Source of the DNA: Gammaproteobacteria bacterium RIFCSPHIGHO2_12_FULL_63_22
Lineage (GTDB): Bacteria; Pseudomonadota; Gammaproteobacteria; Xanthomonadales; Xanthomonadaceae
Assembly: GCA_001801685.1 (NCBI GenBank)
Contig: MGYJ01000026.1
Coordinates: forward strand, 1 to 64,000
Reading direction: 5' to 3'
Length of the DNA stretch: 64,000 bases
Shown here: in pieces, positions 31,614 through 40,509 of the stretch
Numbering within the stretch: position 1 is the stretch's first letter
How the letters are laid out: every line of letters begins with the position of its first letter
Notes under the pieces: generated by a model
What the model saw: only the letters and a program-made list of their open reading frames with translations
Database searches by the model: none
What the model was told of the DNA's origin: nothing
Translations under genes and position numbers: made by a program

Positions 31614-32810
31614 TCAGAAATCATCCGGCAGGTTGCCGACCAGCAGGCCGCGATTGGTGCCGTTGCCGCTGGCGCACTGCACGTTGTACTTGGTCGCATC
31701 GATGCCGGCGCCGTCGCGCGAGCCGACTTCGAGCGTCCACATTCCGTTGCTGCCGTTGTTCACGGTGCTCTTCTCACCGGTGAAGTACTCGCCAAACTCA
31801 TTGACGTCATCGCCACCGGCTACGATCGCGCCGGTCGGCGTGCGCAACTGCATTTCAGTATTGTCGGCGTTGCCACCCACGATGCGGCAGGAAATGAAGT
31901 CCGGATGCTTCAGGAAGAAGCCGAACACCGCCTTGCCACCGGCAGGAATGGACAACAGGTTGTTCAAACCGTCTTTCGGCTGGTTGGTGGAATACAGGCT
32001 GGTGCCGTCATCGGGGTTGATCGTCTTGGCCACGCGGAAGTCGGCGTCGGACGAAGTGTTGTTCTGTACGGTGCAGAACGCCGAGAAGGAAGGATTGCCC
32101 ACGGTCGCGATGTTCTGGCTGAATTCGGCGCGAACATTGGAATGATCGCCTTCAGCCGCGCCAGCGGCGGTGAAAACGTCCAGCAATCGAGTCGTGTCGT
32201 TGGCGCCGACCGCGATGGTCTGGGTGGTGCCCAGCTGCGTATTGGTCCCGTCGAACAAAGCCATGTCCACCGTTACCGCTTCGCCGATGGACGAAACGAA
32301 GCAATTGCTCTGGTAGGTCGGCGCCGCAGCCTGGCGGCGCAGGCCCAGTGTCACGCTGGCTCCGACGTCGTTGGCAAAATTGCCGATCGGAAAACCCTCG
32401 ATCGAGAACCCGTTACCGGACGGTGCCTGAACACGCGTATAGGCCGAAATCGGCCGCACGGCTGCGTCGGTTTCCCAGATGCGCATGTTGCCGAAATTGG
32501 AGCCGGCCGCGAGCGGGCAAACCGTGCCGAAGTCGAACTCCGCCGTGGTGCCGGCAGGAATCGAGTGCACGCCGCAATCCACGAATCCGGCGCTCGCAGT
32601 GCCCGTCGCACCGTAGTAGTTGAACTGGACGTCGGTGGCGGCGCCGTTCGGGTTGTGCACGAAAATCGTGCTCTGGAACGAAGCCGTATTGACTACGACC
32701 GGGATGTGGAGAATGGATGCGAAGCCGTTCGGCGACTGGGCCGACGCTGCACCCGCGAAGGCCAGGCTGGCGGCCGCCAGCAGGCTGACCCTGGAAAGGA
32801 CCTTGATCAT
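31614..32810 (-). CDS. Secreted protein of unknown function
   Basis: This 398-residue protein has a clear signal peptide cut after ASA (about residue 24). The mature part is rich in N, G, T and A, with beta-type segments such as STIFVHNPNGAATDVQFNYYG and several single cysteines, and no catalytic motif that I recognise. It resembles exported adhesin-like or matrix proteins only in composition. It is transcribed alone, with a GGGGAG 10 bases before the ATG and a strong terminator after the stop. Function is unknown. Confidence 0.75.
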   Translation of the reverse strand: MIKVLSRVSLLAAASLAFAGAASAQSPNGFASILHIPVVVNTASFQSTIFVHNPNGAATDVQFNYYGATGTASAGFVDCGVHSIPAGTTAEFDFGTVCPLAAGSNFGNMRIWETDAAVRPISAYTRVQAPSGNGFSIEGFPIGNFANDVGASVTLGLRRQAAAPTYQSNCFVSSIGEAVTVDMALFDGTNTQLGTTQTIAVGANDTTRLLDVFTAAGAAEGDHSNVRAEFSQNIATVGNPSFSAFCTVQNNTSSDADFRVAKTINPDDGTSLYSTNQPKDGLNNLLSIPAGGKAVFGFFLKHPDFISCRIVGGNADNTEMQLRTPTGAIVAGGDDVNEFGEYFTGEKSTVNNGSNGMWTLEVGSRDGAGIDATKYNVQCASGNGTNRGLLVGNLPDDF

Positions 32811-32954
32811 TTGAAACTACTCCCCTGATTGTCCGCCCCCCGGCGGCAGTCAGGATGCTAGCAATTCGATTCAGATTCGAACCGGTAGGTTTGGACTAGC
32901 TTTTGGAGTAGCAGCTGCCCATTGGGCGCCGTTCAAAAATGCAGATGTGTGATG

Positions 32955-33041
32955 TGGTGCCCGGGGCGGGGGTCGAACCCGCATGGCCTTGCGGCCGGGG
33001 GATTTTAAGTCCCATGCGTATACCAGTTTCGCCACCCGGGC
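32955..33041 (-). tRNA. tRNA-Leu (UAA)
   Basis: This 87-base class II tRNA on the minus strand has a long variable arm, acceptor GCCCGGG/CCCGGGC, anticodon UAA in loop CUUAAAA, T arm GGGUUCGACCC and encoded CCA. It lies 37 bases after tRNA-Cys and is probably co-transcribed with it; it corresponds in position to E. coli leuZ. Confidence 0.96.
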
Positions 33042-33078
33042 TTGCACGCATGGTGCCGCATTCACCGCGATTGCGCGA

Positions 33079-33152
33079 TGGAGGCCAGGGTCGGGATCGA
33101 ACCGGCGTACGCGGCTTTGCAGGCCGCTGCATGACCACTCTGCCACCTGGCC
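33079..33152 (-). tRNA. tRNA-Cys (GCA)
   Basis: This 74-base minus-strand cloverleaf has acceptor GGCCAGG/CCUGGCC with discriminator U73, anticodon loop CUGCAAA giving GCA, and encoded CCA. It corresponds in position to E. coli cysT. Confidence 0.96.
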
Positions 33153-33170
33153 GGTGACGTGTACGGGGAA

Positions 33171-33198
33171 AGCTTAGCGCGACTGGCGCGCTTGGCAA
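33171..33198 (-). promoter_or_regulatory. Candidate promoter for tRNA-Cys/tRNA-Leu
   Basis: On the minus strand TTGCCA (33193-33198) and TAAGCT (33171-33176) are 16 bases apart, downstream of the terminator that follows tRNA-Gly. The -10 is weak, but a promoter is expected here if that terminator is efficient. Confidence 0.45.
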
Positions 33199-33212
33199 CC
33201 CCGGATAAAACA

Positions 33213-33235
33213 AAACCCCGGCAAACGCGGGGTTT
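33213..33235 (-). terminator. Rho-independent terminator after tRNA-Gly
   Basis: The 8-base stem AAACCCCG / CGGGGTTT is followed on the minus strand by TTTTGTTTTA after the C-run. It separates tRNA-Gly from tRNA-Cys. Confidence 0.75.
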
Positions 33236-33243
33236 CGGGCTTC

Positions 33244-33319
<76 letters not shown>

Positions 33320-33330
33320 AGAAGACGCGT

Positions 33331-33360
33331 ATTTTTGGCGATTTGGCACCTTGCTGTCAA
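33331..33360 (-). promoter_or_regulatory. Sigma-70 promoter of tRNA-Gly
   Basis: The consensus -35 TTGACA (33355-33360) lies 18 bases from AAAAAT (33331-33336) on the minus strand. ACGCG follows the -10, and the mature tRNA starts 11 bases after it. It lies in the gap between pgsA and the tRNA, so the tRNA does not depend on the uvrC-pgsA transcript. Confidence 0.75.
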
Positions 33361-33385
33361 CACCTGATCGCCAATTGGCGTTCAG

Positions 33386-33946
33386 TCATCCACGTTTTCG
33401 CATCGACGGCCATGCCGCACGCAGGTAATCCCAACCCGACCAAAGCGTCAATGCCGCGGCAAACCCCAGCAGCCACTCGCCAATCAGGAATATCGGCAGC
33501 CCCAGCAAGGGCTCGCGAAAAATCAACAGGCTGATGGCCGTCATCTGCACGATGGTCTTGAGCTTGCCCAGGCCGGCCACCTTCACCAATCCGTGGTCGC
33601 CCATCTGCGCCATCCACTCGCGCAGCGCTGAAATGGTTATTTCGCGGCCGACGATTACCGCCGACAACAGTGCAATCGGCACCGTGTGGTGCCACTGCAC
33701 GATCAGGAAGAGCGCGACGGTTACCGCAAGCTTGTCGGCGACGGGGTCGAGGAAGGCGCCGAAGGCCGAATACATCTGGTAGCGGCGGGCGATCCAGCCA
33801 TCCAGGATGTCGGTGAGCGCGCCCAGCACGAACACGGCGCAGGCAAGCACGTTGCTCCAGGGATTGGCCCAGTAGAAGCAGAACACCAGCACCGGAACGA
33901 GCACGATGCGAAACAGCGTCAGCATCGTGGGGATCGTCAGGGTCAC
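33386..33946 (-). CDS. pgsA: CDP-diacylglycerol-glycerol-3-phosphate phosphatidyltransferase
   Basis: This 186-residue inner-membrane enzyme makes phosphatidylglycerol phosphate. The CDP-alcohol phosphotransferase signature is complete: DILDGWIAR at residues 46-54, then GAFLDPVADK with the aspartates at 67 and 71. About five hydrophobic segments are visible. The start codon overlaps the uvrC stop by 4 bases, and tRNA-Gly follows. This is the conserved uvrC-pgsA arrangement of gammaproteobacteria. Confidence 0.96.
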   Translation of the reverse strand: MTLTIPTMLTLFRIVLVPVLVFCFYWANPWSNVLACAVFVLGALTDILDGWIARRYQMYSAFGAFLDPVADKLAVTVALFLIVQWHHTVPIALLSAVIVGREITISALREWMAQMGDHGLVKVAGLGKLKTIVQMTAISLLIFREPLLGLPIFLIGEWLLGFAAALTLWSGWDYLRAAWPSMRKRG

Positions 33947-35817
33947 GGGCTCTCCGGGGCCGGGCTGGCAGGGCTTTCCAGTCCGTGTAGTGAAGCATAG
34001 ATGCGGGCCGCCAGGGCAGCGCTGACACCTTCCACGCGCGAAATCTCCTCTGCCCCCGCTTCCTTGAGGCCTGCGAGCCCGCCGAAGTGCTTGAGCAGGC
34101 TCGCTCGCCGACGCGGACCGATGCCGGCGATATCTTCCAGGCGACTGGTCTCGCGGGTCTTCTGCCGGCGGCCGCGATGGCCGGTGATGGCGAAGCGATG
34201 CGCCTCGTCACGCACTTGCTGGATCAGCTGCAATCCAGGCGATTCGACACCGGGTCGAATCTCCCGGCCATCAGGAAAGACCAGCGCTTCGTGCCCCGGG
34301 CGACGTTCCTCACCCTTCGCCACGCCGATCATGGTCACACCGGCCAACCCGAACTCGCCAATCACGTCCTGGGCCTGCGCAAGCTGCCCTGCGCCACCGT
34401 CGATCAGCAGCAGGTCCGGAAGCACGCCATCCTCGATGGCGCGTCGGAAGCGTCGTTCGAGCGCCTGGCGCATGGCGGCGTAGTCGTCGCCCGGCGTGAT
34501 GCCGGCGATATTGAAACGCCGGTATTGCGAGCGCACGGGGCCCTGCGCATCGAACACGACGCAGGACGCCACGGTGGCCTCGCCCATGGTATGGCTGATG
34601 TCGAAGCACTCGATGCGTTGCGGCGGCGCCGGCAACCCCAGCAGCTCTTGCAAGGACAGCAGGCGGCGATTCTGGGTCGCACTGCTGCTGGCCTGCGACT
34701 GCAGGGCGTGCTCGGCATTGCTTCGCGCCAGTTCCAGGTAACGCGCGCGCTCCCCGCGTACGCTGGGCTTGATCTCGACGCGCCGGCCTGCCTGTTCCGA
34801 AAACACCTTTTCGAACAAGTCGATGTCGGGGATGTCGTGGCTGAGCACGATTTCACGCGGCGGCCTTTTTTCCAGGTAGTACTGGCCGACGAAGGCCGCC
34901 AGCACCTCCTCCGCCGATTCCGCCCCATTGAGCTTGGGAAAGAACGGTCGCGTGCCCTGGTTCATGCCATCGCGGAACGAAAGCAACAACACGCAGGCCA
35001 GCGATGGCGTGAAAGCGCAGGCGAGCACGTCCATCTCGACCTGTTCGCCCTCGACATACTGTCGGGCCTGCACTTTGCGGATACCTGCGATCGCGTCGCG
35101 CAACAGCGCCGCCTGCTCGAATTCCAGACGCCCGCTGGCCGCATCCATGGACTTGGTCAGCTCATCCACCAACTCGCTGCTGCGCCCTTCCAGGAACAGC
35201 GCCGCGCGGCCCACGCTGGCGTCGTAGTCGCGGGTCGCTACCAGCCCGACACAGGGTGCGCTGCAGCGACCGATCTGGTGCTGCAGGCATGGCCGGCTTC
35301 GATTGCGGAAGACGCTGTCCTCGCAGGTACGCAGCTTGAAGATCTTCTGCATGAGGTCCATCGTCTCGCGCACTGCACCGGAGCCAGGGTACGGGCCGAA
35401 ATACCGGCCTGGGGTTGCGCGGGGGCCTCGGTGGTAGGCGATGCGCGGCCAGGTTTCATCGGTCAGCAGGATGTACGGGTAGCTCTTGTCGTCACGCAGC
35501 AGCACGTTGTAGCGCGGGCGCAGCGTCTTGATCAGCTGGTTCTCCAGGATCAGGGCTTCGCTGGCGGTGCGGGTGACGGTGATCTCGACCCGGGCGATCT
35601 GCGCAACCATCAATGCTATCCGCCGCGACGGCTGGTCGGCACGGAAGTAGTTGGCGACCCGCTTCTTCAGCGAGGCCGCCTTGCCGACGTACAGCACGCT
35701 GCCGTCGCCGGCGATCATCCGATACACACCCGGCGCGGTGGTGAGTTCGCGGACGAATTCCTTGCCGTCGAAGGGAGGACGAGCAGGTTCCGACTCGATG
35801 GGCGTCTTCGGGCTCAT
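33943..35817 (-). CDS. uvrC: Excinuclease ABC subunit C
   Basis: This 624-residue nucleotide-excision repair endonuclease incises both sides of a lesion with UvrAB. The N-terminal GIY-YIG domain has PGVYRMIAGDGSVLYVGKA (about residues 30-48). It is followed by a cysteine-containing region, a UVR motif near 220, the RNase H-like domain with ECFDISHTMGE, and two C-terminal helix-hairpin-helix units ending near the stop. The start at MSPKTPIES fits the family; the frame can be extended upstream to a GTG without support. It overlaps pgsA by 4 bases. Confidence 0.97.
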   Translation of the reverse strand: MSPKTPIESEPARPPFDGKEFVRELTTAPGVYRMIAGDGSVLYVGKAASLKKRVANYFRADQPSRRIALMVAQIARVEITVTRTASEALILENQLIKTLRPRYNVLLRDDKSYPYILLTDETWPRIAYHRGPRATPGRYFGPYPGSGAVRETMDLMQKIFKLRTCEDSVFRNRSRPCLQHQIGRCSAPCVGLVATRDYDASVGRAALFLEGRSSELVDELTKSMDAASGRLEFEQAALLRDAIAGIRKVQARQYVEGEQVEMDVLACAFTPSLACVLLLSFRDGMNQGTRPFFPKLNGAESAEEVLAAFVGQYYLEKRPPREIVLSHDIPDIDLFEKVFSEQAGRRVEIKPSVRGERARYLELARSNAEHALQSQASSSATQNRRLLSLQELLGLPAPPQRIECFDISHTMGEATVASCVVFDAQGPVRSQYRRFNIAGITPGDDYAAMRQALERRFRRAIEDGVLPDLLLIDGGAGQLAQAQDVIGEFGLAGVTMIGVAKGEERRPGHEALVFPDGREIRPGVESPGLQLIQQVRDEAHRFAITGHRGRRQKTRETSRLEDIAGIGPRRRASLLKHFGGLAGLKEAGAEEISRVEGVSAALAARIYASLHGLESPASPAPESP

Positions 35818-35892
35818 GGGTTCGATAGCGAGGAAATCCGGTGGCGGAGCCCATTCAGGAATTCGCCGACTTGGCAGCGCCTTCGGCCTGTA

Positions 35893-36684
35893 ATGGGCCG
35901 CGAGGGCTCCGTGCATATTACCATTGCGCACAAGGGCTCCAATGCCCGTGACGACAGGTCAGTCCCTCCCGTGTACGCCGCGAAGCTTGCCGATGTCTAC
36001 GATGCAATCCACTCGGGAAAGGATTACGCCCGCGAATCGGGCTATTTACTCGACGTCGTGAGGCGGCATCACCCGGCCGCGCGCACCTTGCTCGAAACGG
36101 CCTGCGGCACGGGCAGGTTCCTGGAGGCGCTCCAGGTGGAAATGGAGGTCACGGGCCTGGACCTCAGTCCGGGGATGCTCGCGCGTGCGGCCGAGCGGAT
36201 GCCTGGCGCGGCCCTGCATGTCGGTGACATGGCCGAATTTTCGCTGGGCAAGACTTTCGACGTCGTCTGTTGCCTGTTTCGTTCGATCGCCTACCTCAAG
36301 ACGAGCGACCGGCTGGCGGACGCCATCGGCACCATGGCACGGCATCTGGCTCCTGGCGGCATCGTCGTCATCGAGCCCTTTTTCACCCCGGAGAATTTCT
36401 GGGTAGGCCGGCTCACCTGCAACCACCACCGTGATGAATCGATGGACATCACCTGGATGTATGCCAGCGAAAGACCATCCAGCCGGCTGGGCCGATATCC
36501 CATCCATTTCCTGGTCGGCAGCGATGCAGGGGTCGATCATTTTGTCGAGGACCACGAGCTCGGCCTGTTCACGCCGCATGATTTCCAGGCCGCCTTCGAT
36601 CGGGCTGGCTTGAGTCTCGTCTACGATCCAGTCGGTCCCACCGGCATCGGCCTCTACATCGGCAAGCGCAGTTCGCGAGAGTGA
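35893..36684 (+). CDS. SAM-dependent methyltransferase, sugar N-methyltransferase-like (TylM1/DesVI type)
   Basis: This 263-residue class I methyltransferase reads VYDAIHSGKDYARE near the N terminus, then the SAM loop LETACGTGRFLEAL, LDLSPGMLARAAERMP, VVCCLFRSIAYL and GGIVVIEPFFTPENFW. The order and wording resemble TylM1/DesVI enzymes, which dimethylate the 3-amino group of dTDP-deoxyamino sugars; the substrate here is inferred. The start could be ATG 35893 or a GTG 18 bases later. It is divergent from uvrC and lies 10 bases before the methyltransferase-aminotransferase fusion, as first gene of the glycan island. Confidence 0.8.
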   Translation: MGREGSVHITIAHKGSNARDDRSVPPVYAAKLADVYDAIHSGKDYARESGYLLDVVRRHHPAARTLLETACGTGRFLEALQVEMEVTGLDLSPGMLARAAERMPGAALHVGDMAEFSLGKTFDVVCCLFRSIAYLKTSDRLADAIGTMARHLAPGGIVVIEPFFTPENFWVGRLTCNHHRDESMDITWMYASERPSSRLGRYPIHFLVGSDAGVDHFVEDHELGLFTPHDFQAAFDRAGLSLVYDPVGPTGIGLYIGKRSSRE

Positions 36685-36694
36685 GTGGGATACC

Positions 36695-38506
36695 ATGGCA
36701 ACCTCGCCTCCACGCAAGCCAACGATGACCGAACGCCCCGATGACGTCATCGTCGCCCATTACGACCAGGCACTGAGCCAGTTCGGCGATACGGCTCGCG
36801 GCGCGTTATGGCCGAACGAACAGGACCGGCAAACCCGATTCGACGTGATGCTCGACGTCCTTGCCGGCCATGTGGGCGAACCACTGGTTCTTTGCGACCT
36901 GGGCTGCGGCACCGGCGAGTTGCTGGCACGCATCCGGCAGCGCGGCATTTCAAACCTGACTTACATCGGCGTGGATCGTTCGGAAGCGGCCCTCGATTAC
37001 GCAAGGACGAAGTTTCCCGGCACGCGCTTCCTGCGCTTGGACGTGAATGCGCTCGATGCCGACCTCTCGCAAATCGACTGCGACTACCTGGTTGCAAACG
37101 GATTGTTCACCGTACGCCACGTGCTCGACGAACAACAGATGGCCGCCTTCGTCGATTCGACAATCCGTCGCGTGTGGCCACATGTGCGCGCAGGAATTGC
37201 GTTCAACCTCATGTCGGGCGTGGTGGACTGGCGTCGCGACGACCTGTTCCACGCGTCCATGGACGACATGGCCAGACTCCTGCATGAACTGGCCGGGCGC
37301 CGGGTGCGCATGCGCGCCGATTACGGCCTGTATGAGTTCACCTGCTATGCCTACAAGCCCATCGAGCCGCCCGCCACTGACGTTCGTTTCGATGCACCGG
37401 TGCGGGTATTGCGGCCCAGCCTGCCCACGGCCGACCGACTGCTGCCCTACCTGAGGCGGATCGACGGGGCGCGCATCTACTCGAACTTCGGTCCTTTGGT
37501 GCTCGAATTCGAATCTCGTGTCTGCACGTTGCTTGGGCTTCCAACCGGCGCAGTCGTGTCCGCCAGCACCGGCACGGCCGGGCTGGTAGGCGCCATCCTG
37601 GCGACGGCGGGACGCGCCACGACCACGCGCACGTTCGCCCTGATGCCGGCCTATACCTTTGTCGCGACGGCCGTGGCGGCCCGGGAGTGTGGCTACGAAC
37701 CCTATCTGGCGGACGTGGACGCCGAGACCTGGATGCTGGACCCGGATCGCCTGATGGATCATCCGTCGCTTGACCGCGTGGGCGTCGTCATCCCTGTCGC
37801 TGCGTTCGGAAAGAAGCTGGACCAAGCCGCCTGGCTGCGCTTTCGTGAGAAGACCGGCATCGCTGTCGTCATCGATGCGGCCGCGGGATTTGAATCCGTA
37901 AGCGAGAATCCACTGGCCTGCCTCGGGCCCATTCCCGTGGTCCTGAGCTTCCACGCAACCAAGAGCTTCGCGACTGGCGAAGGCGGCTGCGTGGCCAGCA
38001 CGGACATTGAGCTGGTGGCGCGAGCCTGCCAATGCCTCAATTACGGTTTCCGCTACTCACGCGACAGCCAGTCGGCGAGCATCAACGGCAAGATGAGCGA
38101 GTACCACGCCGCCGTCGGCCTGGCCGAATTCGATCAATGGGATGCAAAGCGCGATGCGTTTCAAAGCGTCGTGGACAACTACCTGAAGCGTGCTGCCGAG
38201 GCCGGAATCGGCACTCGACTGAAAACAGCGCCTGGCATTTCCTCGAGTTACATCCTCTTCCAATGCGATTCCATCGGACATGCCGAGCGCGTGCAGGCGG
38301 AATTGGCGGCAGACCATATCGAGTACCGGCTCTGGTACGGGATGGGCTTGCATCGGCAGACTCATTTCAGCGCGCTCCCGCGTGATCCCCTGCCCGTCAC
38401 CGGGCAGCTCACTCCTTGCGTGATCGGTTTGCCCATGGCAACCGACCTGGACGACGCCTCCATTGAGCGCATCGTGCGCGCGGTGGTGGCCGGAAGTCGG
38501 CAATGA
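36695..38506 (+). CDS. Fusion of SAM methyltransferase and DegT/DnrJ/EryC1/StrS aminotransferase
   Basis: This 603-residue two-domain protein has an N-terminal class I methyltransferase at about residues 12-222 (SAM loop LCDLGCGTGELLARI at 66-80) that ends RADYGLYEFTCYAYK. Residues about 235-600 are a PLP-dependent sugar aminotransferase of the DegT/StrS family, with VSASTGTAGL, VVIDAAAGF (Asp394) and the Schiff-base Lys423 in FHATKSFATGEGG. It would aminate a keto sugar and methylate the same or a related molecule. The next gene overlaps by 4 bases and carries a close copy of the methyltransferase half. I do not recall this fusion as a described enzyme. Confidence 0.85.
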   Translation: MATSPPRKPTMTERPDDVIVAHYDQALSQFGDTARGALWPNEQDRQTRFDVMLDVLAGHVGEPLVLCDLGCGTGELLARIRQRGISNLTYIGVDRSEAALDYARTKFPGTRFLRLDVNALDADLSQIDCDYLVANGLFTVRHVLDEQQMAAFVDSTIRRVWPHVRAGIAFNLMSGVVDWRRDDLFHASMDDMARLLHELAGRRVRMRADYGLYEFTCYAYKPIEPPATDVRFDAPVRVLRPSLPTADRLLPYLRRIDGARIYSNFGPLVLEFESRVCTLLGLPTGAVVSASTGTAGLVGAILATAGRATTTRTFALMPAYTFVATAVAARECGYEPYLADVDAETWMLDPDRLMDHPSLDRVGVVIPVAAFGKKLDQAAWLRFREKTGIAVVIDAAAGFESVSENPLACLGPIPVVLSFHATKSFATGEGGCVASTDIELVARACQCLNYGFRYSRDSQSASINGKMSEYHAAVGLAEFDQWDAKRDAFQSVVDNYLKRAAEAGIGTRLKTAPGISSSYILFQCDSIGHAERVQAELAADHIEYRLWYGMGLHRQTHFSALPRDPLPVTGQLTPCVIGLPMATDLDDASIERIVRAVVAGSRQ

Positions 38507-40509
38507 CCATGGGCGGTCCCGGACACGGCGCAGGTACCGATCGCGCCGACGACGTGATCCTCGCCCATGGCGACAAGGCGCTGCAGCTGCTCGGAGACAC
38601 TCCCGGGGGTGCCCACTGGCCGAACCAGGCCGATCGGCTTCGCCGCTTCGAAGTAATGCTGGACTTGCTTCCCGACCGCCTCCAACCCGTCGTACTCTGC
38701 GACCTGGGCTGCGGGACCGGTGAATTGCTCGCCCATATCCGGGCGCTTGGCTTGCACAACGTAAGCTATGTGGGCGTGGACCGCTCGGCCCTTGCCCTTG
38801 AGCACGCCGCACGCAAGTTTCCAGACGCCCGCTTCGTCCACCTCGACGTGAATGCAGGCGACGCGGACCTGAGGGCGATCGAGTGCGATTACCTGGTGGC
38901 CAACGGATTGTTCACGGCCAAGTGGGAGCTGTCGCACGAACAGATGCGTGGATTCATGGAGCAGACCCTGGCAAGGGTGTGGCCGATGGCAAGGCGTGGC
39001 ATGGCCTTCAACGTGATGTCCAAGGTGGTGGACTGGGAACGCGAGGATCTCTTCCACCTGGGCATGGATGAACTTGCGGCCTTCCTGCATCGGCTCGCCG
39101 GCCGCCGCCTGACCTTTCGCGCCGACTACGGATTGTACGAATACACCGCGTACGTGCTCAAGGATCCGGGCCCGCCGACGCCGGCAGAATCCAGCGCGCG
39201 CGATGAACTGACCGACCTGGTGCCTGCGGCCCTGCTGCAACAGGCCAGGCACAACCACGTCTATCAACAACAGTTCGTCAAGCAACTATTGCTGGACAAG
39301 CTTTCCGTGCCGGCGGCGTTCGATCGCTATACGCGCGCGCTCGACCTTCCGCACGCGCGCGCGCTGGTCACGAAGCAGCTGACGCCCCTGCGCGACGCCG
39401 TGCGTTCGCATGGCATCCACTTCAGGGAGCTGGCACGAGCCGGAGATGCGTTCGAAGTCCCACCGCCGCGTGTCATCGGACCTGGAAACCATCGCACGCT
39501 CCTGGGCCGCACCCGTTCCGAATTCATCGGCTGCCTGCCCGATGCGCGCGTGCGCAGCCGGTCTTCCGTCATCGAGCTCGATGAAATCATCGCGCTCGAT
39601 TACGAAGCGGGCGAACTTTCCAGCATCGACGATCGACTGAATCTGGATCCCGCGATTTTCCAGGTCGATGGCGAGACGGCGTTGATGCTTCCAGCCGGCG
39701 GCAACGAATTGGCGCTGGATGAAGTGTTTTCCCTGGTTGGCACGCACACTTGGGCGTTCGGCCACTGGCTTTGGGAGTACCTGCCCCGCTACGTCGCTGC
39801 GACGATGGCTGCCGACCTGCCAGCGATACCCGTACTGATCGACCAGGGCATGCCGGCGCAGCATCGCCAGGCGTTGGCAGCCTTGTTGCCGCCCGGTGCG
39901 AGCATCATCGAGTTGCCACCAGCGGGTCGTGCCCGCGTCGCTCGGCTCTGGTGCGCGCCGACACCGATGTACATGCCCCTGTTCGAGCACATGAACGAGC
40001 GCTTCCGGTGGGACCTGCTCGCCGCTGAACCGAGGCGATTTGCACGGGTCGTCGCTGAAATGAACCGTCGCCTGGGCCGGGAGGATGGCGCGCCCGGTGT
40101 TCGACGCATCTACCTCGCCCGGCGAGAAAACCGGCATCGAAAGCTGGTCAATCACGCGCAGATCGAGGCACTCGCGACCCGTCACGGATTCGATGTGGTG
40201 TATCCGGAAGACATGGACTTCGCCGGGCAGGTTCGAATGGCACGCGACGCCGAGTGGATCGTCGGACCGGAGGGTTCGGCAATGTTCCTCGCATTCTTCG
40301 CGGCCGCCGGAACGCGATTGTGCATCCTCAATCACCCCTACACCTTGGGGCTGCCCGTGTTGACTGGCCTGCTTGAGGAAATCGGCATCGACGTCACCGT
40401 AATGACCGGCCCAGCGGCATCGAGCAATGCTGAACTTCCGCATTTCATAGACTACCGGATCGACCCGGAAGGGTTCGAAGCGTTCCTCCTGGCAGTGCTT
40501 GCACGGTGA
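38503..40509 (+). CDS. Fusion of SAM methyltransferase and GT61-family glycosyltransferase
   Basis: This 668-residue protein has an N-terminal methyltransferase (about residues 14-222, SAM loop LCDLGCGTGELLAHI). It is a clear paralogue of the N-terminal half of the preceding protein. A helical linker (about 230-315) joins it to a C-terminal glycosyltransferase of the GT61/DUF563 type (about 325-660), with FGHWLWEYLPRY, RIYLARREN, RKLVNHAQIEAL, VYPEDMDF and IVGPEGSAMF. No signal peptide or membrane segment is seen, so it acts in the cytosol. It overlaps both neighbours by 4 bases. Donor and acceptor are unknown. Confidence 0.85.
   Translation: MTMGGPGHGAGTDRADDVILAHGDKALQLLGDTPGGAHWPNQADRLRRFEVMLDLLPDRLQPVVLCDLGCGTGELLAHIRALGLHNVSYVGVDRSALALEHAARKFPDARFVHLDVNAGDADLRAIECDYLVANGLFTAKWELSHEQMRGFMEQTLARVWPMARRGMAFNVMSKVVDWEREDLFHLGMDELAAFLHRLAGRRLTFRADYGLYEYTAYVLKDPGPPTPAESSARDELTDLVPAALLQQARHNHVYQQQFVKQLLLDKLSVPAAFDRYTRALDLPHARALVTKQLTPLRDAVRSHGIHFRELARAGDAFEVPPPRVIGPGNHRTLLGRTRSEFIGCLPDARVRSRSSVIELDEIIALDYEAGELSSIDDRLNLDPAIFQVDGETALMLPAGGNELALDEVFSLVGTHTWAFGHWLWEYLPRYVAATMAADLPAIPVLIDQGMPAQHRQALAALLPPGASIIELPPAGRARVARLWCAPTPMYMPLFEHMNERFRWDLLAAEPRRFARVVAEMNRRLGREDGAPGVRRIYLARRENRHRKLVNHAQIEALATRHGFDVVYPEDMDFAGQVRMARDAEWIVGPEGSAMFLAFFAAAGTRLCILNHPYTLGLPVLTGLLEEIGIDVTVMTGPAASSNAELPHFIDYRIDPEGFEAFLLAVLAR

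Noticed and set aside
32871-32954. Possible terminator after tRNA-Leu (short GCCC/GGGC stem)
   Set aside because: The stem is only 4 bases and lacks a T-run after it, so it was not listed.
34087-35892. Long open frame antisense to uvrC, in frame with the methyltransferase at 35893
   Set aside because: uvrC is certain on the other strand with all domains. The antisense part has no recognisable motif and is a by-product of high GC content; the methyltransferase begins only after it.
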